A stretch of 5,564 nt of DNA from Methylobacterium sp. (GTDB lineage Bacteria > Pseudomonadota > Alphaproteobacteria > Rhizobiales > Beijerinckiaceae). Positions 1 to 5,564 of the stretch are shown here, one piece after another. The DNA is taken from positions 1 through 5,564 of the forward strand of contig JAJKJG010000415.1 in NCBI GenBank assembly GCA_021154065.1, in the 5' to 3' direction. Below the pieces are notes generated by a model. The model saw only the letters and a program-made list of their open reading frames with translations. It ran no database searches and was not told the origin of the DNA. How positions within the stretch are numbered: the first letter of the stretch is position 1; each line of letters starts with the position of its first letter. The translations under genes and the position numbers were made by a program.

Positions 1-1729
1 CCGTTGCGGCAAACCAGAGCCGCATGACGGCGGGCGCGCCGGCGAGCCACCGCAGAGGCGAGACGAACAGCGTCAGAACGAGAATCGAGGCGGCCAGAAA
101 TCCGAGCGCGCCCGCGCCGAACGCCGGGTCGATGACCGTCGAACCCGACAGGCCGCTGACCCAGGCCGACACGCGCAGGATGCCCTCGACGGCGACGCCC
201 ATCAGATGCCAGATCGGGCCATCCAGGCCGAAGGGATACGCCAAGACCCCGACCACGGCCGCCGGCATGACGACGACCGACACCAGCGGCAGCGTGAGGG
301 CGTTGCCGATCAGCCCATACGCGTTCAGGTTCTGGAAATGGAAGGAGCTGAACGGGGCCGTGGCGAGCGTCGCCACGATGGTCGTCGTCACGAGCCCGAT
401 CACCGTTCCCACGCCCCAAACGGATGCTCTGTAGAGCAGACCGCCCGGCTCGCGCCGGTGCGCGCGGCCGCGCGTCCACTCCGCCATGGCGATCAGGCCC
501 GCGACCGCCGCGTAGGACATCTGCAGGCTGGGGCCGAGGAGCGTTTCGGGCTCGCGCGCCAGCACGATCAGCGCCGAAAGAGCGAGGTTGCGGATGCTGA
601 GCGCGGGGCGGTCGACCAGGATCGCGCCGAGCATCACGAGGATCATGAACAAGGAGCGCTCGGTCGCCACGTCCGAGCCCGAGAACACACAATAGGCGAC
701 GGCGCGGAGCATGCCGACCATCGCCGCGATCTTCTTGATGGACCAGAGCAGCGCCGCGCCCGGCGCGAGCGCCAGCAGCGCCCGTGCGATCCAGAGAAAC
801 GTGCCCGCCGCGAGCACCATGTGGAGCCCGGAAATCGAGACGATATGGTAAATCCCGGCCGCGCGCAGAATATCGTTCGTCCGCTCGTCGATGAGCCCGC
901 GCTTGCCCGTGATGAGCGCCGCCGCGACTGCGCCGGCCTGTCCGCCGATCGCGTCGGCGATGCGCCGCGTCAGACCATTACGCGCCGCGTCTACCGCAGC
1001 GGCGAAGCGCAGCGACAGGTCAGGCGGCTCCGGCGGCGCGCGCGCCGTGACGCGGCCCACCAGCGACCCGACCGCGCCGATACCGCGAAAGTACGCGTCG
1101 CGGGCGAAGTCGTAGCCGCCGGGCCGCGCCGCTTCGGGCGGCGGCAGGAGCCGGCCCGTGGCGGCGATGAAATCGCCCGGCGCGAAGGTCTGACGCTCCC
1201 TGACGGTCGCGCGGATGCGCTGCGGGCGCGCATCGGCCGGAACCTTGTCGAGCGTGTGCAGGCGAACCAGGAGCCGCGCCCCGCTGGGCCGCTCCTCGAT
1301 GCTCTCGACAAAGCCGGTGAGCGGCGAAATCACCGTTCGGGCGAGGATCGGCGCTTCGACGCTCTGGGTGCGGATCACCGCAGCCGCGAACCCGCCAAAC
1401 AGGGCTGTGAGTCCGACCAGGACTCCGAAGCCGACCTGGCGGGCGCGGGCGAGGTAGGCGGCGACGCCGGAGACGCCGGCTCCGGCGAGCGGCGCCCACA
1501 GGGAGGGCCGCCCATCCGCCCCGAAAAACAACAGGATGCCGAGCCCGAAGGCGACCGCGATCCAGGGAAAAAGGCGGCGTTGCTCGATCTCCTGCGCGCA
1601 GCAGCGACGCAGCCATGCGCGCCAGTCGAACCCCTGAGCCTGCAGGCGGGTCCGGCCGAGCGCCGCCCCGAACGGAAGCATTCCGGCCGCAGCCGACGCC
1701 CGCGCGCTCCCGTCGCTCCGTCCCGCCAT
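1..1729 (-). CDS. comEC: ComEC/Rec2 family DNA-uptake channel protein, C-terminus beyond the left edge
   Basis: Inner-membrane protein thought to form the channel through which single-stranded DNA enters the cytoplasm in natural transformation. I translated the reverse strand by hand: the frame is open from the ATG at 1729 to the window edge, 576 codons. After a basic N-terminal stretch come about three membrane helices (roughly residues 54-69, 77-94, 99-119). A soluble OB-fold-like region (DUF4131 type) follows, with GGYDFARD at 204-211. The competence domain (PF03772 type) carries the family hallmark GIYHIVSISGLHM at 292-304, and further hydrophobic helices continue to the edge. The C-terminal metallo-beta-lactamase-like domain found in many relatives would lie outside the window. 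The ATG at 1729 is the first start after an in-frame TGA; its Shine-Dalgarno match is weak. A second in-frame ATG at 1681 is possible. It is divergent from gltX across 93 bp. Whether the host is naturally competent cannot be seen here. Confidence 0.95.
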   Translation of the reverse strand, partial: MAGRSDGSARASAAAGMLPFGAALGRTRLQAQGFDWRAWLRRCCAQEIEQRRLFPWIAVAFGLGILLFFGADGRPSLWAPLAGAGVSGVAAYLARARQVGFGVLVGLTALFGGFAAAVIRTQSVEAPILARTVISPLTGFVESIEERPSGARLLVRLHTLDKVPADARPQRIRATVRERQTFAPGDFIAATGRLLPPPEAARPGGYDFARDAYFRGIGAVGSLVGRVTARAPPEPPDLSLRFAAAVDAARNGLTRRIADAIGGQAGAVAAALITGKRGLIDERTNDILRAAGIYHIVSISGLHMVLAAGTFLWIARALLALAPGAALLWSIKKIAAMVGMLRAVAYCVFSGSDVATERSLFMILVMLGAILVDRPALSIRNLALSALIVLAREPETLLGPSLQMSYAAVAGLIAMAEWTRGRAHRREPGGLLYRASVWGVGTVIGLVTTTIVATLATAPFSSFHFQNLNAYGLIGNALTLPLVSVVVMPAAVVGVLAYPFGLDGPIWHLMGVAVEGILRVSAWVSGLSGSTVIDPAFGAGALGFLAASILVLTLFVSPLRWLAGAPAVMRLWFAAT

Positions 1730-1822
1730 CGCTTTGGGCTTACCGCCTCGAAGCCCTCATGTTAGACGACGGCCGACGCTGGCGAACAGATCAGCCTCAT
1801 CCTCATCCCCAACATCGCAGTC

Positions 1823-2821
1823 ATGATGTCCGAGACCGTCGTCACCCGTTTCGCCCCATCCCCGACCGGCTTCCTGCACATCGGCGGCGCGCGCACGGCG
1901 CTGTTCAACTGGCTTTTCGCGCGCCGCCACAGCGGAAAAATCCTGCTGCGCATCGAGGACACCGACCGTGAGCGTTCGACCGACGCCGCCATCCGGGCCA
2001 TCCTCGACGGCCTCACCTGGCTCGACCTCGATTGGGACGGCGACGTGGTCTACCAGTTCTCGCGCGCAAGCCGGCATCGCGAGGTGGCCGAACGCCTGCT
2101 GGCGGCGGGCCGCGCCTACCATTGCTACGCCACGCCCCAGGAGCTTGAGGCGATGCGCGAGGCGGCGCGGCGCGAGGGCCGCCCCTTGCGCTACGACGGG
2201 CGCTGGCGCGACCGCGACCCCGCCGAAGCGCCGCCCGGCGTCCGGCCGGTGATCCGCCTGAAAGCCCCGATCGAAGGCGAGACGGTCATCGAGGACCACG
2301 TCCAGGGCCGCGTCACGTGGCGGAACAAGGACCTTGACGACCTCGTGCTGCTGCGCTCGGACGGCACGCCGACCTACATGCTGGCCGTGGTGGTCGACGA
2401 TCACGACATGGGCGTCACGCACGTCATCCGCGGCGACGACCACCTGACCAACGCCGCCCGCCAGAAGCAGATTTACGACGCGCTCGGCTGGCGCGTGCCC
2501 GAGATGGCGCACGTGCCGCTCATCCACGGGCCAGACGGCGCCAAGCTGTCGAAGCGCCACGGCGCGCTCGGCGTCGACGCCTACCGGGCCATGGGCTATC
2601 TGCCCGAAGCCCTGCGCAACTATCTCGTTCGCCTGGGCTGGAGCCACGGCGACCAGGAGATTTTTTCGACCGAAGAGATGATTGAGACGTTCGATCTGAA
2701 AAACATCGGGCGCTCGGCGGCGCGCTTCGATTTCGCCAAGCTCGAAAACCTCAATGGCCACTACCTGCGCCAGTCCCCGGACGAGCGTCTCGTGGCGGCG
2801 CTGGAAACGATCCTGCCCTAG
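1823..2821 (+). CDS. gltX: Glutamyl-tRNA synthetase, catalytic half, ended by an in-frame TAG
   Basis: Class I aminoacyl-tRNA synthetase that activates glutamate with ATP and charges tRNA-Glu in the cytoplasm. In bacteria lacking GlnRS it may also charge tRNA-Gln for later amidation. The 332 residues contain the Rossmann-fold signature [13 protein letters not shown] (HIGH-type motif at 19-22), [10 protein letters not shown] at 43-52, RGDDH at 203-207 and the ATP-binding KLSKRHGA at 241-248. The whole catalytic part and the stem-contact region are therefore present and look intact. Translation then meets TAG at codon 333, whereas the family is usually about 470-480 residues. The same frame continues with the missing anticodon-binding domain up to 3256, giving 477 residues if the TAG were sense. 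Start ATG 1823 (or 1826) matches the usual N-terminus, but no clear Shine-Dalgarno precedes it. It is best read as one gltX gene interrupted by a nonsense codon. Artefact, pseudogene, readthrough and split enzyme all remain open. Confidence 0.93.
   Translation: MMSETVVTRFAPSPTGFLHIGGARTALFNWLFARRHSGKILLRIEDTDRERSTDAAIRAILDGLTWLDLDWDGDVVYQFSRASRHREVAERLLAAGRAYHCYATPQELEAMREAARREGRPLRYDGRWRDRDPAEAPPGVRPVIRLKAPIEGETVIEDHVQGRVTWRNKDLDDLVLLRSDGTPTYMLAVVVDDHDMGVTHVIRGDDHLTNAARQKQIYDALGWRVPEMAHVPLIHGPDGAKLSKRHGALGVDAYRAMGYLPEALRNYLVRLGWSHGDQEIFSTEEMIETFDLKNIGRSAARFDFAKLENLNGHYLRQSPDERLVAALETILP
2819..2821 (+). other. In-frame amber codon inside gltX
   Basis: TAG is codon 333 of gltX. The codons on both sides (LETILP before; [17 protein letters not shown] after) stay in the same frame and read as normal GluRS sequence. 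One base substitution from CAG, GAG, AAG, TCG, TTG or TGG would explain it, with no frameshift needed. The base after the stop is C, generally a weak termination context. Confidence 0.9.
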
Positions 2822-2887
2822 CACGGCCCGCCTCGCGGCCTGGGAACGGCGTTCGACCCCGCGCTGCGCGAAACGTTCCTGGCCGCC

Positions 2888-3256
2888 ATGCCGGGGCTGA
2901 AGGAGCGCGCCAAGACGCTGGTCGAACTGCTCGACAGCGCCGCGTTCCTTTACGCCAAGCGTCCGCTCGCGCTCGACGACAAAGCGGCCGGCATCCTGGC
3001 CAACGGCGGACGGGAGCGCCTCGCAGGCGCTCTCCAAAAGCTCGAAGCGCTGCCCGCCTGGACGGCCGAGAGCACAGAGACGGCGGTGCGCGCCGCGGCC
3101 GAGGCGGCAGGCGTCAAGCTCGGCCAGATCGCGCAGCCCCTGCGGGCCGCTCTCACCGGCCGCTCGACCTCGCCGGGGCTGTTCGATGTGATGACGGTCC
3201 TCGGCCGCGACGAAAGCCTCGCGCGCCTGCGTGATCAGATCGCCGTCCCGGCGTGA
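2888..3256 (+). CDS. gltX: Glutamyl-tRNA synthetase, anticodon-binding C-terminal part, separated by a stop
   Basis: This is the C-terminal domain of the same gltX, in the same frame as the upstream half. Homologous sequence actually begins directly after the TAG, at 2822. Recognisable GluRS C-terminal stretches include [14 protein letters not shown], the [14 protein letters not shown] segment and [20 protein letters not shown] near the end; these belong to the alpha-helical anticodon-binding domains. There is no ATG, GTG or TTG between the TAG and the ATG at 2888, so 2888 is the first conventional restart. Starting there would drop about 22 residues of the domain, and no Shine-Dalgarno precedes it. 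Independent translation is therefore poorly supported, and the open frame more likely reflects a gene that was intact until recently, is read through, or carries a base-call error. Length and composition otherwise look normal for the family. Confidence 0.75.
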   Translation: MPGLKERAKTLVELLDSAAFLYAKRPLALDDKAAGILANGGRERLAGALQKLEALPAWTAESTETAVRAAAEAAGVKLGQIAQPLRAALTGRSTSPGLFDVMTVLGRDESLARLRDQIAVPA

Positions 3257-3510
3257 TCCGCGCCCTCCCGATCCTGGCTTCGGCTTCACAGTGGAACAGA
3301 CACGGGGCGCCTGATCGCCCCGACCGCACGCGCCATCACACCGCAGCATTGACGCATCGTTGACCCATCGGGAACGGGCGCACGCGCGCTTCGGGCCGCA
3401 TCGGGGCGTGGGCAGTCCGGGGCGGCATGGCGGCTCTCGCTTTCGCCGGAAACACTCAGCAACGAAATCCGGCCTTGCCCGACACAATCCAGCAAACAGG
3501 GCAGACGATG
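3257..3510. other. Spacer after gltX, no convincing gene
   Basis: This is the first part of the 475-bp gap between gltX and the outer-membrane protein gene. Short open frames on both strands here have no recognisable protein features, no good ribosome binding site and Arg/Pro-rich composition, so I treat them as chance. It holds a 7-bp GC hairpin at 3303-3322 and a weaker 6-bp inverted repeat (GCCGGA at 3445-3450, TCCGGC at 3468-3473). Two TTGAC motifs near 3350 and 3360 lack matching -10 elements at normal spacing. I therefore call no promoter. Confidence 0.5.
3303..3322 (+). terminator. GC hairpin after gltX without a U tract, possible terminator
   Basis: CGGGGCG (3303-3309) and CGCCCCG (3316-3322) form a perfect 7-bp stem with a 6-base loop, 46 bp after the gltX stop. 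No T run follows, so it is not a canonical intrinsic terminator. It could protect the 3' end of the gltX mRNA or assist termination. A chance hairpin in GC-rich DNA cannot be excluded. Confidence 0.35.
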
Positions 3511-3618
3511 GTTCCCTCAGCCACAAGCGCGGAGCGTGGAACATCGCTCGCATTCGAGACCCGCAGGCGTGGCTGAGGAGAGAACCTGGGCCCGATCCTG
3601 ATGGATCGGGCTCTTTTT
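3511..3618 (+). ncRNA. Candidate structured small RNA or UTR element ending in a terminator
   Basis: A long-range inverted repeat is visible: CCTCAGCCAC (3515-3524) pairs perfectly with GTGGCTGAGG (3569-3578). The flanking GTTC (3511-3514) pairs with GAAC (3582-3585) across a 3-base bulge. Inside it, GAGCG (3532-3536) can pair with CGCTC (3545-3549), or alternatively CTCG (3547-3550) with CGAG (3555-3558). GCGG (3529-3532) can instead pair with CCGC (3561-3564). Five bases later comes a strong intrinsic terminator. A long imperfect hairpin plus terminator in an intergenic gap is the usual shape of a bacterial small RNA. It could equally be the end of the gltX 3' UTR, which would be over 330 nt long, or a leader controlling the downstream barrel gene. 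I do not recognise a known family: no SRP RNA, tmRNA, tRNA or riboswitch signature was found, and no promoter was identified, so the 5' end is unknown. Confidence 0.4.
3590..3618 (+). terminator. Rho-independent terminator upstream of the barrel gene
   Basis: A perfect 9-bp stem, GCCCGATCC (3590-3598) with GGATCGGGC (3603-3611), encloses the 4-base loop TGAT. It is followed by TCTTTTT (3612-3618), and two more outer pairs, one of them G-U, are possible. It lies 334 nt after the gltX stop and 114 nt before the next start codon. It therefore either ends a separate small transcript or insulates the outer-membrane gene. Confidence 0.88.
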
Positions 3619-3731
3619 ACTTTAGATGAGAGGATCTTTTCGGCGCTCCTGCGGCGGAACAGCCTCCGACAACCCAAGCGGAGCATCCAGTCCCGGATTG
3701 AGATCTTCGCCATAACAAAGGTAAGCCCAGT
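3619..3731 (+). promoter_or_regulatory. 5' leader of the outer-membrane protein gene with a clear ribosome binding site
   Basis: This is the 113-bp stretch between the terminator and the start codon. An AAAGG Shine-Dalgarno core lies at about 3717-3721, ten bases before the ATG at 3732, which supports that start. If the upstream terminator works, a promoter for the barrel gene should lie here, but I see no confident -35/-10 pair. A small 5-bp hairpin, CTCCG (3664-3668) with CGGAG (3679-3683), is possible. Confidence 0.45.
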
Positions 3732-4784
3732 ATGCGCAACCTCATGTCCGCCTTCCTCGGATCGACGATCGCGGCCGCTTTCAGCCTCTCGGGCGCACAG
3801 GCCGCCGACCTGCCACGCCGGACCGTTGTTGCCCCGGCTCCGTTCGTGGCGGTTCCCGTGTTCACGTGGACCGGCCTCTACGTCGGCGCGAACGCCGGCT
3901 ATGGCTTCTCCAACAATGACAACAACGACTCCTCCGCGCTCCTGCTCGGAAACAACCTGCTGGTTCCGGCTTTCCCGACCGGCGCGCTCACGCCGGCCAC
4001 GATCACCAGCGGCACGACCGGCTTCCTCGGCTATGACACGGGACGGAGCCGGAACGGTTTCGTCGGCGGCGGCCAGATCGGCTACAATCACCAGTTCACG
4101 CCGGGCTCCGGCTGGGTGGTGGGCGTCGAGGCCGACATCCAGTACGCCGGCTTTCGCCGCAACGACGAGTTGTCTGCCCTCTACGCCACGGGCAATTATC
4201 TGACCGCAGCGGCGATCCCGGACGGAATTCCCGGCCTTGGCGTCGTGTCGAACGGGGCGTCCAACATCGCCCTGTTCAACAACGGCGCCGGCTCTGGGAA
4301 CCGCGGCATCGACTGGTTCGGCACCGTGCGGGGCCGCCTCGGCTACGCCTTCGACCGGCTGTTGATCTACGGCACAGGCGGCCTCGCCTTCACGGACCGG
4401 AACAGCAACAACTGCTCGACCTGCACCAGCTACGGCTTTGCGTCCGGCGCCGCCGTCCCGACGTCCTTCTTCGTCTCCCCCGCGGCCGCCGCGACCGGCG
4501 CTCTCGTGACGGCGACGCCGTTCAGCCTCTCCAACAGCAACAACGTCGGCTACGCGGTCGGCGGCGGCCTTGAGTACGCCTTCACCACCAATCTGACGGC
4601 GAAGCTTGAGGGTCTTTACGTCAACTTCAACAACGGCAGCCGGGACAGCAGCGTGGCCAACGCCGTGGTCGGCGTGACCAACACCGGCGCTCCGGTCACC
4701 GCGGCCAGCATCGTGGACAGTCGCCGGGGCGACGATTTCGGGGTGGTCCGCCTCGGCCTGAACTACAAGTTCTCGGCGTTCTGA
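3732..4784 (+). CDS. Omp25/Omp31-like outer-membrane beta-barrel protein
   Basis: A predicted outer-membrane barrel of the Omp25/Omp31/RopB type (OMP_b-brl, PF13505-like), abundant in Hyphomicrobiales as structural or porin-like surface proteins. Residues 1-24 form a signal peptide with a cleavage site after AQA, before ADLP. A Pro/Val-rich linker follows, then the family-typical FTWTGLYVGANAGYGF from residue 44. Later alternating strands include FVGGGQIGYNHQF, WVVGVEADIQYAGF, WFGTVRGRLGYAF, GYAVGGGLEYAF and the closing FGVVRLGLNYKFSAF. The last residue is Phe, the usual barrel-assembly signal. At 350 residues it is longer than classic Omp25 or Omp31 (about 210-240), with extra length in Asn/Ser/Gly/Ala-rich segments that are probably surface loops. 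C228 and C231 form a CxxC in one such loop. The ATG at 3732 has an AAAGG site upstream; M5 is an alternative start. Terminators lie on both sides, so it is probably transcribed alone. The specific ligand or transport role is unknown. Confidence 0.93.
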   Translation: MRNLMSAFLGSTIAAAFSLSGAQAADLPRRTVVAPAPFVAVPVFTWTGLYVGANAGYGFSNNDNNDSSALLLGNNLLVPAFPTGALTPATITSGTTGFLGYDTGRSRNGFVGGGQIGYNHQFTPGSGWVVGVEADIQYAGFRRNDELSALYATGNYLTAAAIPDGIPGLGVVSNGASNIALFNNGAGSGNRGIDWFGTVRGRLGYAFDRLLIYGTGGLAFTDRNSNNCSTCTSYGFASGAAVPTSFFVSPAAAATGALVTATPFSLSNSNNVGYAVGGGLEYAFTTNLTAKLEGLYVNFNNGSRDSSVANAVVGVTNTGAPVTAASIVDSRRGDDFGVVRLGLNYKFSAF

Positions 4785-4818
4785 CGCACTGCCCCCAGCT
4801 CGGCCCAGAACCCGAGAG

Positions 4819-4853
4819 GGGACCGGAGACCGTGCGTCTCCGGTCCCTTTTTT
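4819..4853 (+). terminator. Strong rho-independent terminator after the barrel gene
   Basis: A perfect 12-bp stem, GGGACCGGAGAC (4819-4830) with GTCTCCGGTCCC (4836-4847), has a 5-base loop and six T residues (4848-4853). A few outer A/G residues can also pair with the T tract. It begins 34 nt after the stop codon at 4784 and is the clearest terminator in the window. Confidence 0.96.
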
Positions 4854-4867
4854 CGTGAGGTTGACCG

Positions 4868-4948
4868 ATGGTCCGAAACGTCCTGCCCTTTCTGCTTGGC
4901 GTCGCGGCGCCGCTCGCGGCCGTCGTCTGGCTGGTGTTCGCGCACTGA
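4868..4948 (+). CDS. Candidate 26-residue single-helix membrane miniprotein
   Basis: A very short open frame directly after the terminator. The ATG at 4868 is preceded by a GTGAGG Shine-Dalgarno-like site (4855-4860) with a 7-base spacer, and the frame ends at TGA 4946-4948. The product starts MVRNVLPFLLGV and continues through a run of Ala, Pro, Val, Leu and Trp to end in FAH. Almost the entire chain after the first four residues is hydrophobic, enough for one transmembrane helix, with Arg3 favouring a cytoplasmic N-terminus. Codons are GC-ending like those of the neighbours. I do not recognise a family and suggest no function. It lies just past a strong terminator, so it would need its own promoter within about 15 bp or terminator read-through. 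That lowers confidence, and a chance frame is quite possible. Confidence 0.4.
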   Translation: MVRNVLPFLLGVAAPLAAVVWLVFAH

Positions 4949-4971
4949 AACGCCGTCGCCCGCGGCCTCAT

Positions 4972-4983
4972 CGCTCCGGAGCG
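4972..4983. repeat. 12-bp perfect palindrome
   Basis: CGCTCCGGAGCG reads the same on both strands and lies 24 bp after the miniprotein stop. No T run follows on the plus strand. It could be a dimeric-protein binding site or a short hairpin, but GC-rich palindromes also arise by chance. Confidence 0.4.
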
Positions 4984-4993
4984 CCCAAAAACT

Positions 4994-5012
4994 TTGTTTC
5001 CGATTGTTTCCG
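4994..5012 (+). repeat. Tandem 9-mer TTGTTTCCG, 10-bp period
   Basis: TTGTTTCCG occurs at 4994-5002 and again at 5004-5012, one base apart, so the copies are about one helical turn apart. The motif is AT-richer than its surroundings and lies in the spacer upstream of the 5116 gene. Two sites on the same DNA face could be an operator or activator site. No protein can be named. Confidence 0.45.
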
Positions 5013-5115
5013 GGCCTCGGCCTGAAATGCTCCGACACAAAAGGGCGCTTTGGAAGAGACAATCTGGACAAGCGATCAGGCGAAATCTGGCGGCCTCAGA
5101 TGCAGGGGAATGCCC

Positions 5116-5520
5116 ATGACCGTCACGGCCGCTAATCCGTCCAGCCCGCCGCAAGCGAGCGATCTGCCGCCCGAAATTTCAGCCTTCCTCGACGCCGCCA
5201 TGGCGCGGGCCGCCGGTTCGGCGACGACGCGCCGCCCCGTCGCGCCGATCGTCCGTCACGTGTTTCAGGATGCTCCGTTACGCCTGCCGCGTCTGAACGT
5301 GCCGAAGAGGCAGGCCCGCGTCCTGGCCCTGGATGATCTGGTGCTCGTCGGCCTCTTCGTCGGGCTCCTCCTCGCCGCCTGGGTCAGCCTTTTGATCGGC
5401 CTCGACATCGCCCAGGCTGCCGAACGCACGACGGGGCTTTGCATGGCGCAGGCTCAATCAGCCCCAGGCCGGCCGGCGTCTGACCGCAGCCCGTGCGCTC
5501 GCCTGCCGCAGCAAGGCTAA
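5116..5520 (+). CDS. Hypothetical protein with a single transmembrane helix
   Basis: A 134-residue protein that I do not recognise. The ATG at 5116 is chosen because AGGGGA (5104-5109) lies six bases upstream; an in-frame ATG at 5110 overlaps that region, and an upstream TTG at 5050 is less likely. The order is: a Ser/Pro/Ala-rich N-terminus, a predicted short helix around DLPPEISAFLDAAMARAAG, a basic Pro/Arg-rich linker ending in PKRQAR, one hydrophobic helix LVLVGLFVGLLLAAWVSLLIGL, then a polar Ala/Pro/Arg-rich tail with two Cys and no recognisable domain. The positive residues before the helix suggest a cytoplasmic N-terminus and a periplasmic tail. GC-rich third positions run through the body of the gene, supporting real coding. 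The next start codon follows 19 bp after the stop, so the two genes are probably co-transcribed. No function can be assigned. Confidence 0.7.
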   Translation: MTVTAANPSSPPQASDLPPEISAFLDAAMARAAGSATTRRPVAPIVRHVFQDAPLRLPRLNVPKRQARVLALDDLVLVGLFVGLLLAAWVSLLIGLDIAQAAERTTGLCMAQAQSAPGRPASDRSPCARLPQQG

Positions 5521-5539
5521 GGGGCGACGAGGCGTTCCG

Positions 5540-5564
5540 ATGTCGATGACCCTGAAGGCCGCGC
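5540..5564 (+). CDS. Start of a downstream gene, cut by the window edge
   Basis: An ATG at 5540 (with a second in-frame at 5546) begins MSMTLKAA and is open to the right edge. GAGG at 5529-5532 lies seven bases upstream, a good ribosome-binding position. The gap of only 19 bp after the preceding stop suggests an operon. Too little is visible to name a product. Confidence 0.4.

Noticed and set aside
400..470. Suspected frameshift in comEC
   Set aside because: It came from a transcription slip on my first pass. On re-reading the reverse strand base by base, the frame continues through MAEWTRGRAHRREPGG into the next helices without a stop.
206..1765. 519-codon open frame on the plus strand
   Set aside because: It is the antisense shadow of comEC. 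The product is an Arg/Asp/Ala-rich string without domains, while the opposite strand encodes a clear ComEC with the GIYHIVSISGLHM motif.
1757..3553. 598-codon open frame on the minus strand
   Set aside because: It is antisense to gltX and runs into the intergenic gap. Long antisense frames are common in GC-rich coding DNA. The composition is low-complexity (Arg, Gly, Val, His) with no recognisable family.
3267..3600. 10-mer CCCGATCCTG repeated at 3267-3276 and 3591-3600
   Set aside because: Only two copies, over 300 bp apart. The second is simply an arm of the terminator, so chance is the simplest explanation.
3564..3611. tRNA-like or hammerhead-like motifs (GCAGGCGTGGCTGAGGAG, CTGAGGA)
   Set aside because: No cloverleaf, T-arm or CCA end can be formed, and the hammerhead core lacks a proper stem II and the GAAA partner. 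The bases are better explained by the long stem and terminator.
3456..4091. Minus-strand open frame across the omp start
   Set aside because: It overlaps the signal peptide and first strands of the outer-membrane protein in antisense and has no domain or ribosome binding site.
4696..5154. Minus-strand open frames over the terminator and right-hand spacer
   Set aside because: They read through the perfect terminator hairpin in antisense, are Arg/Ser/Gly-rich and show no protein features.

Overview
The window comes from a GC-rich alphaproteobacterium, most likely Hyphomicrobiales (Rhizobiales). The evidence is a comEC gene divergent from gltX, which I recall as a common arrangement in that order, an Omp25/Omp31-type outer-membrane barrel with the typical 'AADLP...FTWTGLYVG' N-terminus, and strongly GC-biased third codon positions. 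A Beijerinckiaceae, Methylocystaceae or Methylobacteriaceae relative would fit, but that is a guess.

Layout, left to right. (1) Bases 1-1729, minus strand: the first 576 codons of a ComEC/Rec2 DNA-uptake channel, running off the left edge. The reading frame is open throughout. (2) A 93-bp divergent gap. (3) Bases 1823-3256, plus strand: glutamyl-tRNA synthetase (gltX), full length and in one frame except for a single in-frame TAG at codon 333 (2819-2821). The stop lies at the junction between the catalytic half and the anticodon-binding half. (4) Bases 3257-3731: a 475-bp stretch without a convincing protein gene. It holds a GC hairpin just after gltX, a strong long-range inverted repeat (3511-3585) and a textbook intrinsic terminator (3590-3618), so it may encode a small structured RNA or a long 3'/5' UTR. 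(5) Bases 3732-4784: a secreted outer-membrane beta-barrel with a good ribosome binding site and a perfect 12-bp terminator hairpin directly behind it. (6) Bases 4868-4948: a 26-residue single-helix membrane miniprotein candidate. (7) A 167-bp spacer with a tandem 9-mer and a 12-bp palindrome. (8) Bases 5116-5520: a 134-residue hypothetical protein with one transmembrane helix. (9) From 5540: the probable start of another gene, cut by the window edge.

The genes do not form one pathway. comEC and gltX are housekeeping or competence genes sharing a divergent intergenic region. The porin-like gene is a separate unit bounded by terminators. The rightmost small membrane genes look like the start of a new transcription unit of unknown function. 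The observation most worth checking is the amber codon in gltX. It could be a sequencing or assembly error, a recent nonsense mutation, natural readthrough, or a synthetase split at its domain boundary. I found no mobile element, CRISPR array, tRNA or rRNA gene, and no clear multi-gene novel system.
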